Shown in pieces: positions 12,141 through 22,253 of a stretch of 64,000 nt of DNA (position 1 is its first letter; the number at the start of each line of letters is the position of its first letter). This stretch comes from Sorex araneus (Eukaryota > Chordata > Mammalia > Eulipotyphla > Soricidae): NCBI RefSeq assembly GCF_027595985.1, contig NC_073303.1:101518320-101582319 (forward strand), read 5' to 3'. The position numbers and the translations under genes are program-made. A model generated the notes under the pieces. It did not search any database. It was not told where the DNA came from and worked only from the letters and a program-made list of their open reading frames with translations.

Positions 12141-13426
12141 ATCAACTTAAAGTAGCCTGAGTCATAATCCCAATGGCATAATAGAAGAGAAAAAAATAAG
12201 ATCAATATACATAATGTGATACTTTTCTAAATACTTTTAGAAAAGTATTTCCACCATCTTCCCTCCTCTATCAACACCAAATTGTACACTGATTGTTGAA
12301 GTCTACCTATGATAAATATGCCTATAGAGGACCAGCACAAACCTAGCTAACAAATCTTCAATCTGTGCAGCTGATCTTTTTTATCTCTCCTAGGGATCAT
12401 ATCACTATAATGATTCAGCATGCCCTTCTGTCACCAAATTTTTCATAATTATTGTAGTATTCTATCATACACACATCTTGTTAATCTCTATTGTATTTCT
12501 CTGTTTTATTAATAATAAATCCCTAAATTTATCCAATTCCTCACTTATTTTTTCTCATATACAATGGAAAACACTTATTATGAGATGGAAAACTACTTGA
12601 AATTGGCTCCCTGTGTAAGAGAAAATTTTTTCTTATACAATGAAGAACTAATTGAAATTGGTTTCTGTCCCTATACAGCAGCCCCTCTATCTAAGCATCA
12701 TGTTACTGATGTGTTTCTGAAAATAAGTATAGCCAACTGCATCTTTAATACCTGGATGAACAGAACTTCACTTTAAAAGAAGTCCCTAGAAATGTTTTTA
12801 ATAGAAAAATTTCTAATGAGAAGTCATTGTGCAAATTGAAGTTGAACAACCAAAAAATTGAAGTCAAACAGCATTTCTTAGTTAAAGCTGAGTTCCAGGA
12901 GTTACTTGTACTGTGAGCCCCAGGGAAGCCAAAATGATAAATGACCAGAGAGAGTGCAAACTTGTAGTGATCAGATAAGTAATTGGACAGATTCAATAAT
13001 TCCTTTGATCCAAGTGTTAGGTAAATTTCTAGATGCCAAAACTAAAATAGAGAAGACAAAGTTCTGTCTTATATCTGAATTTTTTTTTTCCTAGTTATCA
13101 ACAGTGGGACAGAGCTTAGAGATTTGTGTTCTGATTCCAATTTTGTCATTAGCATTTATTGCATGACTTTAGTTTCACATCTCTAGGACAATAGTTTTAG
13201 GTTTTAAAATACAGAAAGAACTATTATACAGTACCATTGGCCCAAATAAACTAGGATGCAAATCTTCAGATCCACTTATTCATAAATTTTCTACAAACAA
13301 ATAATATAAGCTTATAGTATCAATGAATTCAGTACAGAATTAAAATTTTATTTTCTCCTATAATGATTTAAAATACTTTCTCTAGTTTATTGTGAAAATA
13401 TATTGTATAACAAACACACAAAATAG
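12141..13426. other. Unassigned stretch
   Basis: About 1.3 kb, AT-rich, with no repeat recognised. A 70-codon plus-strand ORF at 12564-12776 and an 83-codon minus ORF at 12745-12996 match nothing I know and have no splice or promoter context, so neither is called as a gene. Confidence 0.45.
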
Positions 13427-13601
13427 GGGCTGAAGCCATAGCACAGTGGGGAGGCCTTGCACGTGGCCGATCGGGGTTCAATTCCCAGCATCCTGTATGA
13501 TACCCCAAGCAGCACCAGGAGTGATTCCTGAGTGCAGAGCCAGGAGTCAGCCCTGAGCAAAGCCGGGTGTGACCCAAAAAAAGCCCCCCCCAAAAAAAAA
13601 G
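13427..13601 (+). mobile_element. SINE type A, first of a tandem pair
   Basis: GGGGCTGAAGCCATAGCACAG, a shortened anticodon region, B box GGGGTTCAATTCCC, body and GTGTGACCC with a C/A tail. Confidence 0.9.
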
Positions 13602-13607
13602 CTTTTT

Positions 13608-13800
13608 GGGGCTGAAGTGATAGCACAGCGAGTAGGGCATTTGCCTTGCACACAGCCGACCCGGGTTCAATTCCCAGCATCCTATATGGTCTCCTGAGCA
13701 CCCCCAGGGATGGGTCCTGAATGCAGAGCCAGGAGTAACCCCTGTGCATCACCGGGTGTGACCCAAAAAGCAAAAAAAAAAAAAAAGCAAAAAAAACCCC
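13608..13800 (+). mobile_element. SINE type A, second of a tandem pair
   Basis: Starts GGGGCTGAAGTGATAGCACAG only a few bases after the tail of the previous copy, in the same orientation. B box GGGTTCAATTCCC; ends GTGTGACCCAAAAAGC plus a long A tail. It probably inserted into the A-rich tail of the first copy. Confidence 0.92.
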
Positions 13801-13954
13801 ACAAAATAAGCATTCAAGAGTCATCAATATAATCCAGATGACTTCCTGTCAACATTATCACTTCTAACTGAGAATTTTCATTTGCTATTCTATAGATTTG
13901 AACTTATTTAAGTTATGCCTCTCAAAGTTAGAGAATGCAATTAGAATTCAATAT

Positions 13955-14075
13955 CACTGTATCACTGCCATCCAGTTGTTTATCGATTTGCTCAAGTGGG
14001 CACCAGTAACGTCTCCATTGTGAGACTTGTTACTGTTTTTGGCACATGAATATGCCAGGCTAGCTTGCCAGGCTC
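13955..14075 (-). mobile_element. SINE type B 3' portion
   Basis: TCACTGCCATCCAGTTGTTT, GCACCAGTAACGTCTCCATTG and GTTACTGTTTTTGGCA match the 3' half of type B in reverse. The tRNA-like head is replaced by an AT-rich tract at about 14076-14180. Confidence 0.8.
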
Positions 14076-14194
14076 ATATATGTATCTGCGTATATAGTCA
14101 CAGATACATACACATAATTATATATATGCATATATTCTTTCTGTGCATATATTCTATCGTGTGCGTATAGATGTTTATTTTTGCTACCACAGTT

Positions 14195-14600
14195 TTTACA
14201 CCACTCTTTCATTCGGGATCATCCGGAGGGTGCCAGACTGCTGCAGCTCCCCCCAGAGCTCCTGATTCTGTAGGTGATGGGGAGCACTAAGCCTCGGCTT
14301 CTCCAGCAAGTTTCCACCCGCGTCTGATGCTGCTGGTCTATGAAGCCGCTGCTTCCTGTCTAACTCTGAGAGTCGCTCGCGTCCCCGGTAAAATAAGCCT
14401 CCGCAGAGAGAGAGATAGTCCCAGGGATGAGGCACCAACAGGACGAGCATCTGCCGTAGTCACTGCCAAGCATTCGTCAAGACAGTTGGTGCCACTTGTG
14501 GTCCAAGGGAGCCCAGGCACAGGGGCTGCCGACGAGGAGGTACCAAGCAGAGCCCTTACAGAAGGAAATTGGGAAAGTTCATTGTTAAGATATATTCGCA
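14195..14600. other. CpG-containing GC-rich patch, unassigned
   Basis: About 400 bp clearly richer in G+C and CpG than its surroundings (for example GAGTCGCTCGCGTCCCCGG). Overlapping 92-codon (+) and 84-codon (-) ORFs look incidental. No SINE or L1 match by eye. It could be a decayed LTR or retroviral leader, an old exon or promoter remnant, or another retrocopy. I cannot choose between these. Confidence 0.4.
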
Positions 14601-14921
14601 GTTAAGTTTTGGGAAAAAGTGAAAAGTTAAAAGTACATTTTTTGAGGTAGTGCAAAGGAAGACTGTCACCTCCATCTCCTGTGCTGTTCAAGGATAGAAT
14701 CTAAAGCCCTGCTATAAATTCTCTCCATGGCCTAGGTCCATTTATTCTTTTCATGTGTATCCACTCTTACCTTTTCATATAGAGCTTCATCAAACTAAAC
14801 TTAATTCTTCCCCATCGAGCCATGTATTTTCTTACCTTCTTTTCTTTGTTTCTACTGTTTCAGAAGTTAAATAGTCATTTCTCATAGAAGGTAGACTTGT
14901 TCCACAAAATAAGCTAAGGCT
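14601..14921. other. Unassigned stretch
   Basis: Short non-coding interval with nothing recognised. Confidence 0.4.
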
Positions 14922-15097
14922 GGGGCTGGAGTGATAGCATAGCGGGTAGGGCGTTTGCCTTGCACGCGGCCGACCCGGGTTCAAATCTCAGCGTCCCATA
15001 TGGTCCCCTGAGCACCGCCAAGAGTAATTCCTGAGTGCAGAGCCAGGAGTAGCCCCTGTGCATCGCCAGGTGTGACCCAAAAACGAAAAAAAAAAAA
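14922..15097 (+). mobile_element. SINE type A, 11-bp TSD
   Basis: Near-consensus type A: GGGGCTGGAGTGATAGCATAG, GACCCGGGTTCAAATCTC, GTGTGACCCAAAAACG and poly(A). AAGCTAAGGCT repeats at 14911-14921 and 15098-15108. A young copy. Confidence 0.93.
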
Positions 15098-15226
15098 AAG
15101 CTAAGGCTAAACTGATAAAACGAGAATATGTAGTTGTAGGAGAGGAATAAAATGAATAAAAATAAAAATGCGAGATAGTCAATGTGACATGATATAGGTA
15201 CAGCAGTAATTATAGAAAATATATAT

Positions 15227-16402
15227 CCTTTTTATTTATTTTATTCTTTAATTAGTGAATCACCATGAGGGTACAGATGCAGATTCACACATGTTAGAAC
15301 TTGTTTCCTCTCATAGAATGTTCACAAACAAATCCCTCCACCAGTGCCTGTTCTCCATCACCAATAAACCCAGTATCCTTCCCCTCCCCCGTCCCATCTC
15401 CTCCTCACCCCACCCTTACTCTATGGCAGGGTACTCCCTTTTGATCTCTCTCTCTCCAATCAGGTGTTGTGGCTTGCAATAGGGGTATTGTGTGGCCATT
15501 GTGTTCAGTCTCTAGTCTACTTTCAGCACACATCTCCCTTCCCAGGCGGGATCTCCAACCACATTTTACTTGGTGTTCCCTTCTCTATCTGAGCTGCCTT
15601 TTTCCCCAGCATGTGAGACCAGCTTCCAAGCCATGGAGCCAACCTACTGGTACTTATTTCTACTATTCTTGGATATTAGTCTCCTATTCTGTTATTTTAT
15701 ATTCCACAGATGAGTGCAATCTTTCTATGTCTGTCTCTCTCTTTCTGACTCATTTCACTTAGCATGATACTTTCCATGTTGATCCACTTATATGCAAAGC
15801 TCATAACTTCATTTTTTTTCTAACGCTTGCATAGTATTCCATTGTATAGATGTACCAGATTTTCTTTAACCAGTCATCTGTTCTCGGGCACTCAGGTTTT
15901 TTTCCAGATTCTGGCTATTGTAAACAGTGCTGCGATGAACATATAAGTGCAGATGTCATTTTGACTATACTTTTTTGCTTCTCCGGAGTATATTCCCAGT
16001 AGTGGTATTGCTGGGTCAAATGGGAGCTCAATTTCTAATTTTCTGAGAAGCGTCCATATTGTTTTACAGAAGGGCTTTCCCACCAGCAGTGTAGAAGAGT
16101 TCCTTTCTCTCCACATCCTCTCCAACAGTGGTTGCTTTTGTTCTTTTGGATGTGTGCCAGTCTCTGTGGTGTGAGGTGGTATCTCATGGTTGTTTTGATC
16201 TGCATCTCCCTGATGATTAGTGATGTAGAGCACTTTTTTCATGTGCCTTTTGGCCATTCATATCTCTTCCTTGGGAAAGAGACCTAGGGGATGATGCCAA
16301 GAGGAATTCTGTTAATTTCTTTGCCCCATTTTCTGATGAGGTTGGATGTTTTCTTCTTGTAGAGTTCAACCAGTGCCTTATATGCCCTTGATATCAACCC
16401 CT
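15227..16402 (-). mobile_element. L1 3' segment of an inverted (twin-primed) insertion
   Basis: From a T-rich start (the L1 poly(A) in reverse) come the 3' UTR (15227 to about 15705) and the ORF2 C-terminus (about 15706-16402). The ORF2 part includes the Cys-rich tail region ([31 protein letters not shown]). Frames are broken. It ends abruptly at the ORF2 [19 protein letters not shown] position and joins inverted ORF1 sequence. ATAGAAAATATATAT at 15212-15226 pairs with 17382-17396, so this and the next segment form one insertion. A 26-30 bp foreign piece sits at 16278-16307 (see findings). Confidence 0.9.
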
Positions 16403-17381
16403 CTGTTGAGATCCCCCAGTTACCTCAAACACAAAAGACTAAATTAACCACTAGCCTACTCCAATTGCACCAAAATATCGAAAACTCAGGAAAAGAGAGA
16501 TTAACTTTAGTGAACTGGAAGATCCCACCTCCATACAACCGTGACAGCATGAAGAAACAGTGCAAATCCCCACAGCAAGTAGAGGACGAAGAAAAGAGTC
16601 CAGAAACCTCTGCAGGAGTTTCCCACAAATGTGATCTCTCTGATAAAGAATTCAGAGAAGAAATTCTGAGAATGTTCATCGAACTTAAAGAAACGGTGGA
16701 GGAGTCAGCGAATAAATTACAGGAAAAATGAGAGCAGAAATAGGAAAGCTACATTCAGAAATGTCACGAATAAAAGACACTGTAGACAAAATAAAAAACA
16801 CAGTTGGAGCCCTCAACAGTAGAATGGCTGCAGCTGAAGAGAGAATTAGTGAGCTTGAAGATGAGCAACAAAAATCCCAAAGGCTACAACAAACAATTGG
16901 AAAAGATCTTAAAATAGCTCTAGGGCAAATCAGAGACCTAGGGGATGATGCCAAGAGGAATAACATAAGAATCATTGGAGTTCCAGAAGGATAGGGAGGC
17001 AACCCTAATGAGAAAGCCACAGTTAAAGAAATCATTGCTGAAAAGTTCCCAGAGCTGGATCAGGCAGATGTTCAGATCCTAGGAGCCAGAAGGGTGCCAG
17101 CTAGAAGGGACCCTAATAAAAAGACTCCAAGACATATCAGAGTCAGAAGGATGGATGCCATGGATAGGGATATGATACTGCAAGCAGCAAGATCAAAAAG
17201 AGAAATCACATACAAAAGAGCACCCCTTAGATTCACAGCAGACTTATCAGAGGAAACCATCTAAGCCAGAAGACAATGGTGGGATATAGTGAAAAAACTC
17301 AATGAAATGAACGCTTCACCAAGAATACTTTATTGGCTAAACTCTCACTCAAACTCGAAGGAACCACACACAATTTCATGG
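16403..17381 (+). mobile_element. L1 5' segment, inverted: 5' UTR end plus ORF1
   Basis: Opposite in orientation to the adjoining 3' segment. It has about 146 bp of leader, then ORF1, ending next to the TSD at GGATAGAAAA. The homologous L1 text in the 47.7-kb copy reads TCGGATAAACAAC, so GGATA is microhomology at the priming site. This is what twin-primed reverse transcription predicts. About 3.3 kb of ORF2 between the two segments is absent. Confidence 0.88.
16549..17380 (+). pseudogene. Broken L1 ORF1 (RNA-binding chaperone)
   Basis: Starts MKKQCKSPQQVEDEEKSPE. A coiled-coil stretch follows (IGKLHSEMSRIKDTVDKIKN, ERISELEDEQQKSQRLQQ), then the RRM-like part (NNIRIIGVPEG) and the C-terminal domain (PARRDPNKKTPRHI, APLRFTADLSEET). 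Breaks: a frameshift near 16727, TAG at 16992-16994, a stop near 17262, and a frameshift near 17331. The N-terminal half complements the large L1, which begins inside ORF1, so together they show most of this family's ORF1. Confidence 0.88.
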
Positions 17382-17646
17382 ATAGAAAATATATATTCTA
17401 CAAACCTGTATGAAAATCACATGAAGAAGATTATAATTTCAGGCAAATATCACAAACTACATAACTAAACTGAAGAAATTGCAAACTAACCTCTAAACAA
17501 AAGAAGGGTAGAGATATAAAACCCAAATGAGGAATAAATAAAACAAAGTAATAAAAATATTAATAATAATATTATAATAAAAAATGTTTTAAAAGACCAT
17601 CAAAATGAGTTAACTTCTAATAATACTCACCAATAAATAAAGAACT

Positions 17647-17891
17647 CTGTCACTGTCACTGTCATCCCGTTACTCATCAATTTGCTTGAGCGAGCACCAG
17701 TAATGTCTCCATTGTGAGACATCTTATTACTCTTTTTGGCATATCATATACCCACAGGTAGCTTGCCAGGCTTTGCCTTGCAGGCGAGATACTCTCGGTA
17801 GCTTGCCAGGCTCTCCGAGATGGGCAGAGGAATCAAACCCAGGTCGGCCGTGTGCAAGGTGAATCCCTACTTGCTACATTATTGCTCTACT
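17647..17891 (-). mobile_element. SINE type B
   Basis: CACTGTCACTGTCATCCCG, GCACCAGTAATGTCTCC, GCTTGCCAGGCT twice, and AATCAAACCCAGGTCGGCCG through to the decayed head TATTGCTCTAC. Full length. Confidence 0.88.
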
Positions 17892-18339
17892 AAAATAAAA
17901 AAAACAAAAAGACCCCACTACAGTAAGTTTTACATAAAAAAGAATAAATAATATTATATAGACCAATGCATACCATCAAATTAGATAATACATATAAAGG
18001 AATACATTAATGAAAACAAAACCATTTTGGTAGGTCTATCAAAAGGATTCAGAAAAAAGAGAAAATGTGGATAGCCTCACACAAAGCATGTAATGAATGA
18101 AGGATGAATTTATCACATATTTTAAAAATTAATGTTTTTATTCACATACTATTCAAAATAGGAGAGAATATATTCCACTTCATTATACAAAGATAGCATC
18201 ATCTAAGTATTAAAACTACATGAAAACATCACAAGAAACAAAAACCCACACACCAATTTTTATTGTAAATATAGATATAAAACTTCTCAACAAAATTCTA
18301 TCAAAACAAACTTAGTGGCAGATTAAAAATATTATAAAC

Positions 18340-18503
18340 TGCGGCTGGAGCGATAGCACAGCTGGTAGGGCGTTTGCCTTGCACGCGGCCAACCCGGGTT
18401 CGATTCCCAGCATCCCATATGGTCCCCTGAGCACCGCCAGGGATAATTCCTGAGCGCAGAGTCAGGAGTAACCCCTGTGCAGAGCCAGGTGTGACCCAAA
18501 AAG

Positions 18504-18540
<37 letters not shown>
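18340..18540 (+). mobile_element. SINE type A with (AT)n tail, 11-bp TSD
   Basis: GGCTGGAGCGATAGCACAGC, GGGTTCGATTCCCAGCATCC and GTGTGACCCAAAAAGC, then an (AT) microsatellite in place of poly(A). ATATTATAAAC at 18329-18339 and 18541-18551 is the TSD. Near consensus, so young. Confidence 0.92.

Positions 18541-18545
<5 letters not shown>
18507..18545. repeat. (AT)n microsatellite in SINE tail
   Basis: About 19 AT units directly following the SINE end. A derived tail tract. Confidence 0.9.
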
Positions 18546-18549
<4 letters not shown>

Positions 18550-19039
18550 ACCATGACTAAGTAGGATTTATATCTGCTATAATGATTGTTTTAACATGTA
18601 AAAATCAATTAACATAGTATATTATATTAATCAGATAAAGAACAAATTTACATGATACTTTTAACAGACACAGAAAAATCATTTAACACCCTTTGATGCC
18701 AAAATCTTTTCATGCCAATACCCTTTCATGCCCAAAACACTTAACAAAAGTATGGAATATAGTTTTTTTTTCTCAATCTGATAAGGGGATCTATTAAAAG
18801 CTTATAGCTAGTGTCTGCTAAATAGTAAGACTAAATAGTTTCCATCTAAGATAAGCAACAAGAGATTACTCTTGCCAATTCAATTGAATTCCATTGTTCT
18901 CGAGATTAAAATCTGTTCCATTAGGATAGAATCTGAGAGAAAGTACATCCAGATTAAGAATCAGCACAATCTATATTTGCAGATGAGATAATTTCCTAAA
19001 GAGAATACCAAAACTATTAGAATGACAAATTATTTCTAC

Positions 19040-19575
19040 TAAGCTGAGGAGCCTCACGCATGAAGGAACCGGCAGAGGAACCCAGGTGTGCGGGAATCAG
19101 GGCTGAGATCTCCAAACCTGCTCAGATTGCCTCCCACACCCAGATCCCCCATTTTCTAGTAGCTTGGCAGTCACACCCACAAACTGCACCCCCCCCACCC
19201 CCACCAAGTAATTCCATCAAAGGCCAATATCCAGAGACTAGATATTGGCTAGCAGAAACAAAGCTAGCAGAAGCATGCACGACCTCTTATTGTCTAGTTC
19301 TTCTCGGGGAACCCAGCAAGCTCAGGATACTATGAGTATCCTGCCCACACAGCAGAGCCTGGCAAGCTCCTTGTGACATATTCAATATGCCAAAAACAGT
19401 AACAGTGATGGGTCTTATTCCCCTGACCCTGAAAGAGCCTCCAATGTGGCACCATTGGGAAGGCTGAGTAAAGAGAAGCTGCTAAAATCTCAGGGCTAGG
19501 ACAGAATGGAGTTGTTATTGGTGCCCACTTGAGCAAATCAATAAACAACAGGATGACAGTGATACAGTGATACAG
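19040..19575 (+). mobile_element. Type C composite retroposon
   Basis: 5' module: CCTCACGCATGAAGGAACC, GGCTGAGATCTCCAAACC and CCCCCATTTTCTAGTAGC, plus a unique insertion around 19200-19300. The B-like 3' module follows: GTATCCTGCCCACACAGCAG, CCCTGACCCTGAAAGAGCC and GCTGCTAAAATCTCAGGGC, with tail GATGACAGTGATACAGTGA. It lies inside the ancient L1. Confidence 0.75.
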
Positions 19576-20317
19576 TGAAGCTGAAGAAAAAAAATTAATA
19601 TAAAAATTAGGTTAATCTACATACAGTCATACTGAACCTCCATCTTTATCTAAGAAAGCAATTTTATTTACACCAAAAACTATGAAAATAATAAAATACT
19701 TAAGAATAATTTCACAAAGTGTAAGATTCATACAACAAACTCCCCAAAACATCATTAAAGAAACTTAAGTAAGACATAGAGTAAAATTCAGTGCATATTT
19801 GTAGATTAGAAAACTTCATAGTTCTGTGATATTACACTTCAGTTGAATTACTAATTGAACTTTAATATTTAGTAAAATCCCAACTACAATATTTAAAAGA
19901 ATTGGCTTCTAATCATAAAATTCATATGGGATTAAAAGGAGTCATAAAGAACCAAAACAATATATAAAAAGGAAGAACATCTTGAGCTATCAAAATTTAG
20001 TAATTTGGGCATGAGAAACAAGCCCTTATAGTTACAGATAACTGGCTTTCAAAAAGAGAGCAAGCCAATTTCATGATAAAAAGCCACGTCACCAAAGAGT
20101 GGAGAGGAAAGCAAGATATCCACATAAAAAGAAATAAATTCAGGTTCCACTTCAATCCAGATGCAAAAAAAAATAAGAACAAAATGTATAAAAGACCTAC
20201 ATGTAACAACAGAAAGTATAAAATTCTTTAAAAAGTAGAAACAAATATTTGTTATAATAGATCATGTATCAGCCAATAGCCTCAGAGATGGAACACCAAA
20301 AGTACATTTATCAAAAG

Positions 20318-20399
20318 AAAAATATATAACTTTTTTACTTTTAAAATACGATTCAAAGGAAAAATATATAACTTTTTTATTTTTAAAATACAATTGGGT
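20318..20399. repeat. 41-bp tandem duplication
   Basis: Two adjacent copies (20318-20358, 20359-20399) of a unit beginning GAAAAATATATAACTTTTTTA, differing at a few positions near their ends. Confidence 0.85.
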
Positions 20400-20404
20400 A
20401 TTGT

Positions 20405-20502
20405 ATTTTATACACATGAGGGTCAGTGTGCCCGTTTAGGAGTACAGGCACTTGCTTTATATCCCACCAACCCTGGTTAAAATCCCTGGCATTATCTGAG
20501 AA
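20405..20502 (+). mobile_element. SINE type A 5' fragment, very diverged
   Basis: GAGTACAGGCACTTGCTTTAT and CCCTGGTTAAAATCCCTGGC resemble the head and B-box region of type A. Confidence 0.45.
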
Positions 20503-20650
20503 CATTGGTGGTTAGGAATGTACACTGATGAAAGGAAGGGTGTGGGAACATTGTATGTTCTATTACATGAGACTATATGACTGAAACCCAATCAAGAGTA
20601 AATTTATAACTGTGTATCCCACTGTGATTTAATTTTAAAATAAATACATT
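20503..20650 (+). mobile_element. L1 3' end fragment
   Basis: TGTACACTGATGAAAGGAAGG, GTGGGAACATTGTATG and TGACTGAAACCCAATCAAG, then TCCCACTGTGATTTAAT and an A-rich end, are the plus-strand L1 terminus. Confidence 0.75.
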
Positions 20651-20661
20651 TTAAAACATCT

Positions 20662-20755
20662 CTGGCATCACATATATTCCCCCAGAGGTCAATCTTGAAC
20701 ACAGAACCAGGAATAAATAGCCTTTGAGCTCTAATGTGTGCGTCACCCTCAAATA
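20662..20755 (+). mobile_element. SINE type A 3' fragment
   Basis: CTGGCATCACATATATTCCCC, AACACAGAACCAGGAATAAAT and TGTGCGTCACCCTCAAATA resemble the last half of type A. Decayed. Confidence 0.5.
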
Positions 20756-21099
20756 AAATTCATCACAAGTAAGTGGTAAGAAAACCCAAACAAAATGAGA
20801 AAATATTTGCAAGTTATATGCATGGCATGGAATTCATATCCAGAATATTTAAAATATTTACACAACTCAAAATAAAAACATAGCTCTATTAAAAAATTGG
20901 CAAAGAATTTAGAAATTTCTCTTTGAAAGATGTGCAATGATGAATAGGCACATGGAAGAATATTCAACATTAATTTGGGGTATAGGTAAATCAAAACCAC
21001 AATGAAATATCATGCACACACACTTCCATGCTTATAATCCTATAGATACTAACAAATGTTGAAGATGTACTGAATTTGGACATTCTCCCTGCCCCCCAC

Positions 21100-21560
21100 T
21101 GTGGTTAAGCTTCCTAAATGAAGACCAGTTCTCAGTTTCTGTTGTCTTTAGATACTTATTATTTTCTTGCTGTTTCTTTACTTCCTACACATGTGGGATA
21201 TTATTCTATATTTTTTCCTCTCCTTCTGACTGATTTCACATAGGATAATCCTTTTCACATTCACTCATTTAGCAACAAGTTGTATGATTTTATCTTTTCT
21301 GATAGTAAAGTAGTAACCCATTGTGTTTATGTACCATAGTTTCTTCATCCAGTCATCTGTTCTTAGGCACTTGGGTTGATTCCAGATTTTGACTATTGTT
21401 AATAGTGTTTCAGTGAAGATAAAAGCACAAATCCCCACTTTTCTGAATGGGGATTTTGGGGGCCCTTGTGCTAGCAGCCAAAAAGTGGGATTGCTGGATA
21501 TAGAAGCTCAGTTCATTTTTTTTTTTGAGAATTGTCATTACATTCTTTTTCACAATTATA
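21100..21560 (-). mobile_element. L1 3' fragment (3' UTR and ORF2 end) in reverse
   Basis: CTGACTGATTTCACATAGGAT, CCCATTGTGTTTATGTACC, CAGTCATCTGTTCTTAGGCAC and CCAGATTTTGACTATTG match the ORF2 end of other minus-strand copies. It sits between two plus-strand L1 blocks, so it is likely nested in the older L1. Confidence 0.75.
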
Positions 21561-21984
21561 AAAAATTTAGTAAAACAAATACTAGTTAATGAGTGTCCAG
21601 ATAAAGCAGCATAGCCATACCAAGGGATAGAAATTGATTATAAAAATGATGAAAATATGTGTGTATTCTAATGCTTAGACGTATATATTAAAGTATATCT
21701 CTGGATATATTAAAAAGAGGTAAAGTTAGTCAGACATAAGAAATCAGACATTGCATGATTACATTCATGTTGTATGATTACATTTATGTTAAATTCCAGA
21801 AGAGAAAAATTCATATAGCTAGAAGATAGATTAATGTATTATAGGAAATGATAGGACTAATCATGTAAATAGAATAGAAATATGGTTAAATATTTTCCTT
21901 ACAAAAAAACCTTTTAGAATCTTCTTTTTTTAGCTACTCTTAAATACATAATACAGCCTTTTTAACTATCCTATAACACTGTAT

Positions 21985-22253
21985 GCCTCTCGGAGAGCCC
22001 GGCAAGCTACTAAGAGTATCCCACCCACACGCAAGAGCCTGGCAAGCTCCCTGTGGCATATTCGATGTGCCAAATATAGTAACAAATAACAGGTCTAATT
22101 CCCCTGACCTTGAAAACAGCCTCCAATGATTGGGAAAAACAAGTAAGGAGAGGCTGCTAAAATCTCAGGGCTTTGACGAATGGAGACGTTACTGGCGCCT
22201 GCTCGAGTAAATCGATGAACAACGTGATGACAGTGGTACAGTGACAGTGATGA
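21985..22253 (+). mobile_element. Type C element, 3' module only
   Basis: CTCTCGGAGAGCCCGGCAAGC, AATTCCCCTGACCTTGAAAAC, AGGAGAGGCTGCTAAAATC and GATGAACAACGTGATGACAG. The phrases between the CAGTAAC block and the GTTACTGG block identify type C rather than B. The 5' module is missing. Confidence 0.75.

Larger units (their letters stand above)
17397..21900 (+). mobile_element. Ancient plus-strand L1, ORF2, shredded by later insertions
   Basis: Discontinuous blocks follow ORF2 order on the plus strand. An upstream RT stretch is at 17940-18340. 18550-19030 covers the RT core, where TTTGCAGATGAG (18976-18987) is a decayed FADD motif reading FADE. 19600-20310 is post-RT. 20786-21070 holds the ATTGGCAAAGAATTT...CAAAACCACAATGAAATATC region. 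21590-21900 is the ORF2 end. All frames are lost. It contains SINEs at 17647, 18340, 19040 and 20405-20755, and a reverse L1 fragment at 21100. The far 5' part (17397-17940) is weak. Confidence 0.7.

Noticed and set aside
12564..12776. 70-codon ORF as a small gene or pseudogene
   Set aside because: No recognisable family and no retrocopy features such as TSD or poly(A).
13387..13827. 146-codon minus ORF across 13.4-13.8 kb
   Set aside because: It is the antisense of two tandem SINEs; the same peptide wording recurs at every SINE in reverse frame.
14440..14520. Retroviral primer-binding site near TTGGTGCCACTTGTGG
   Set aside because: Only a short resemblance; no paired LTRs, TG/CA ends or gag/pol text seen nearby.
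14922..15000. Functional tRNA gene
   Set aside because: A and B boxes are present, but this is the head of a SINE with body, poly(A) and TSD, and the cloverleaf is not maintained.
20786..21560. Second twin-primed L1 (plus block then minus block)
   Set aside because: The order of blocks does not fit an inversion of one element, and plus-strand L1 text resumes at 21590, so nesting is a better explanation.
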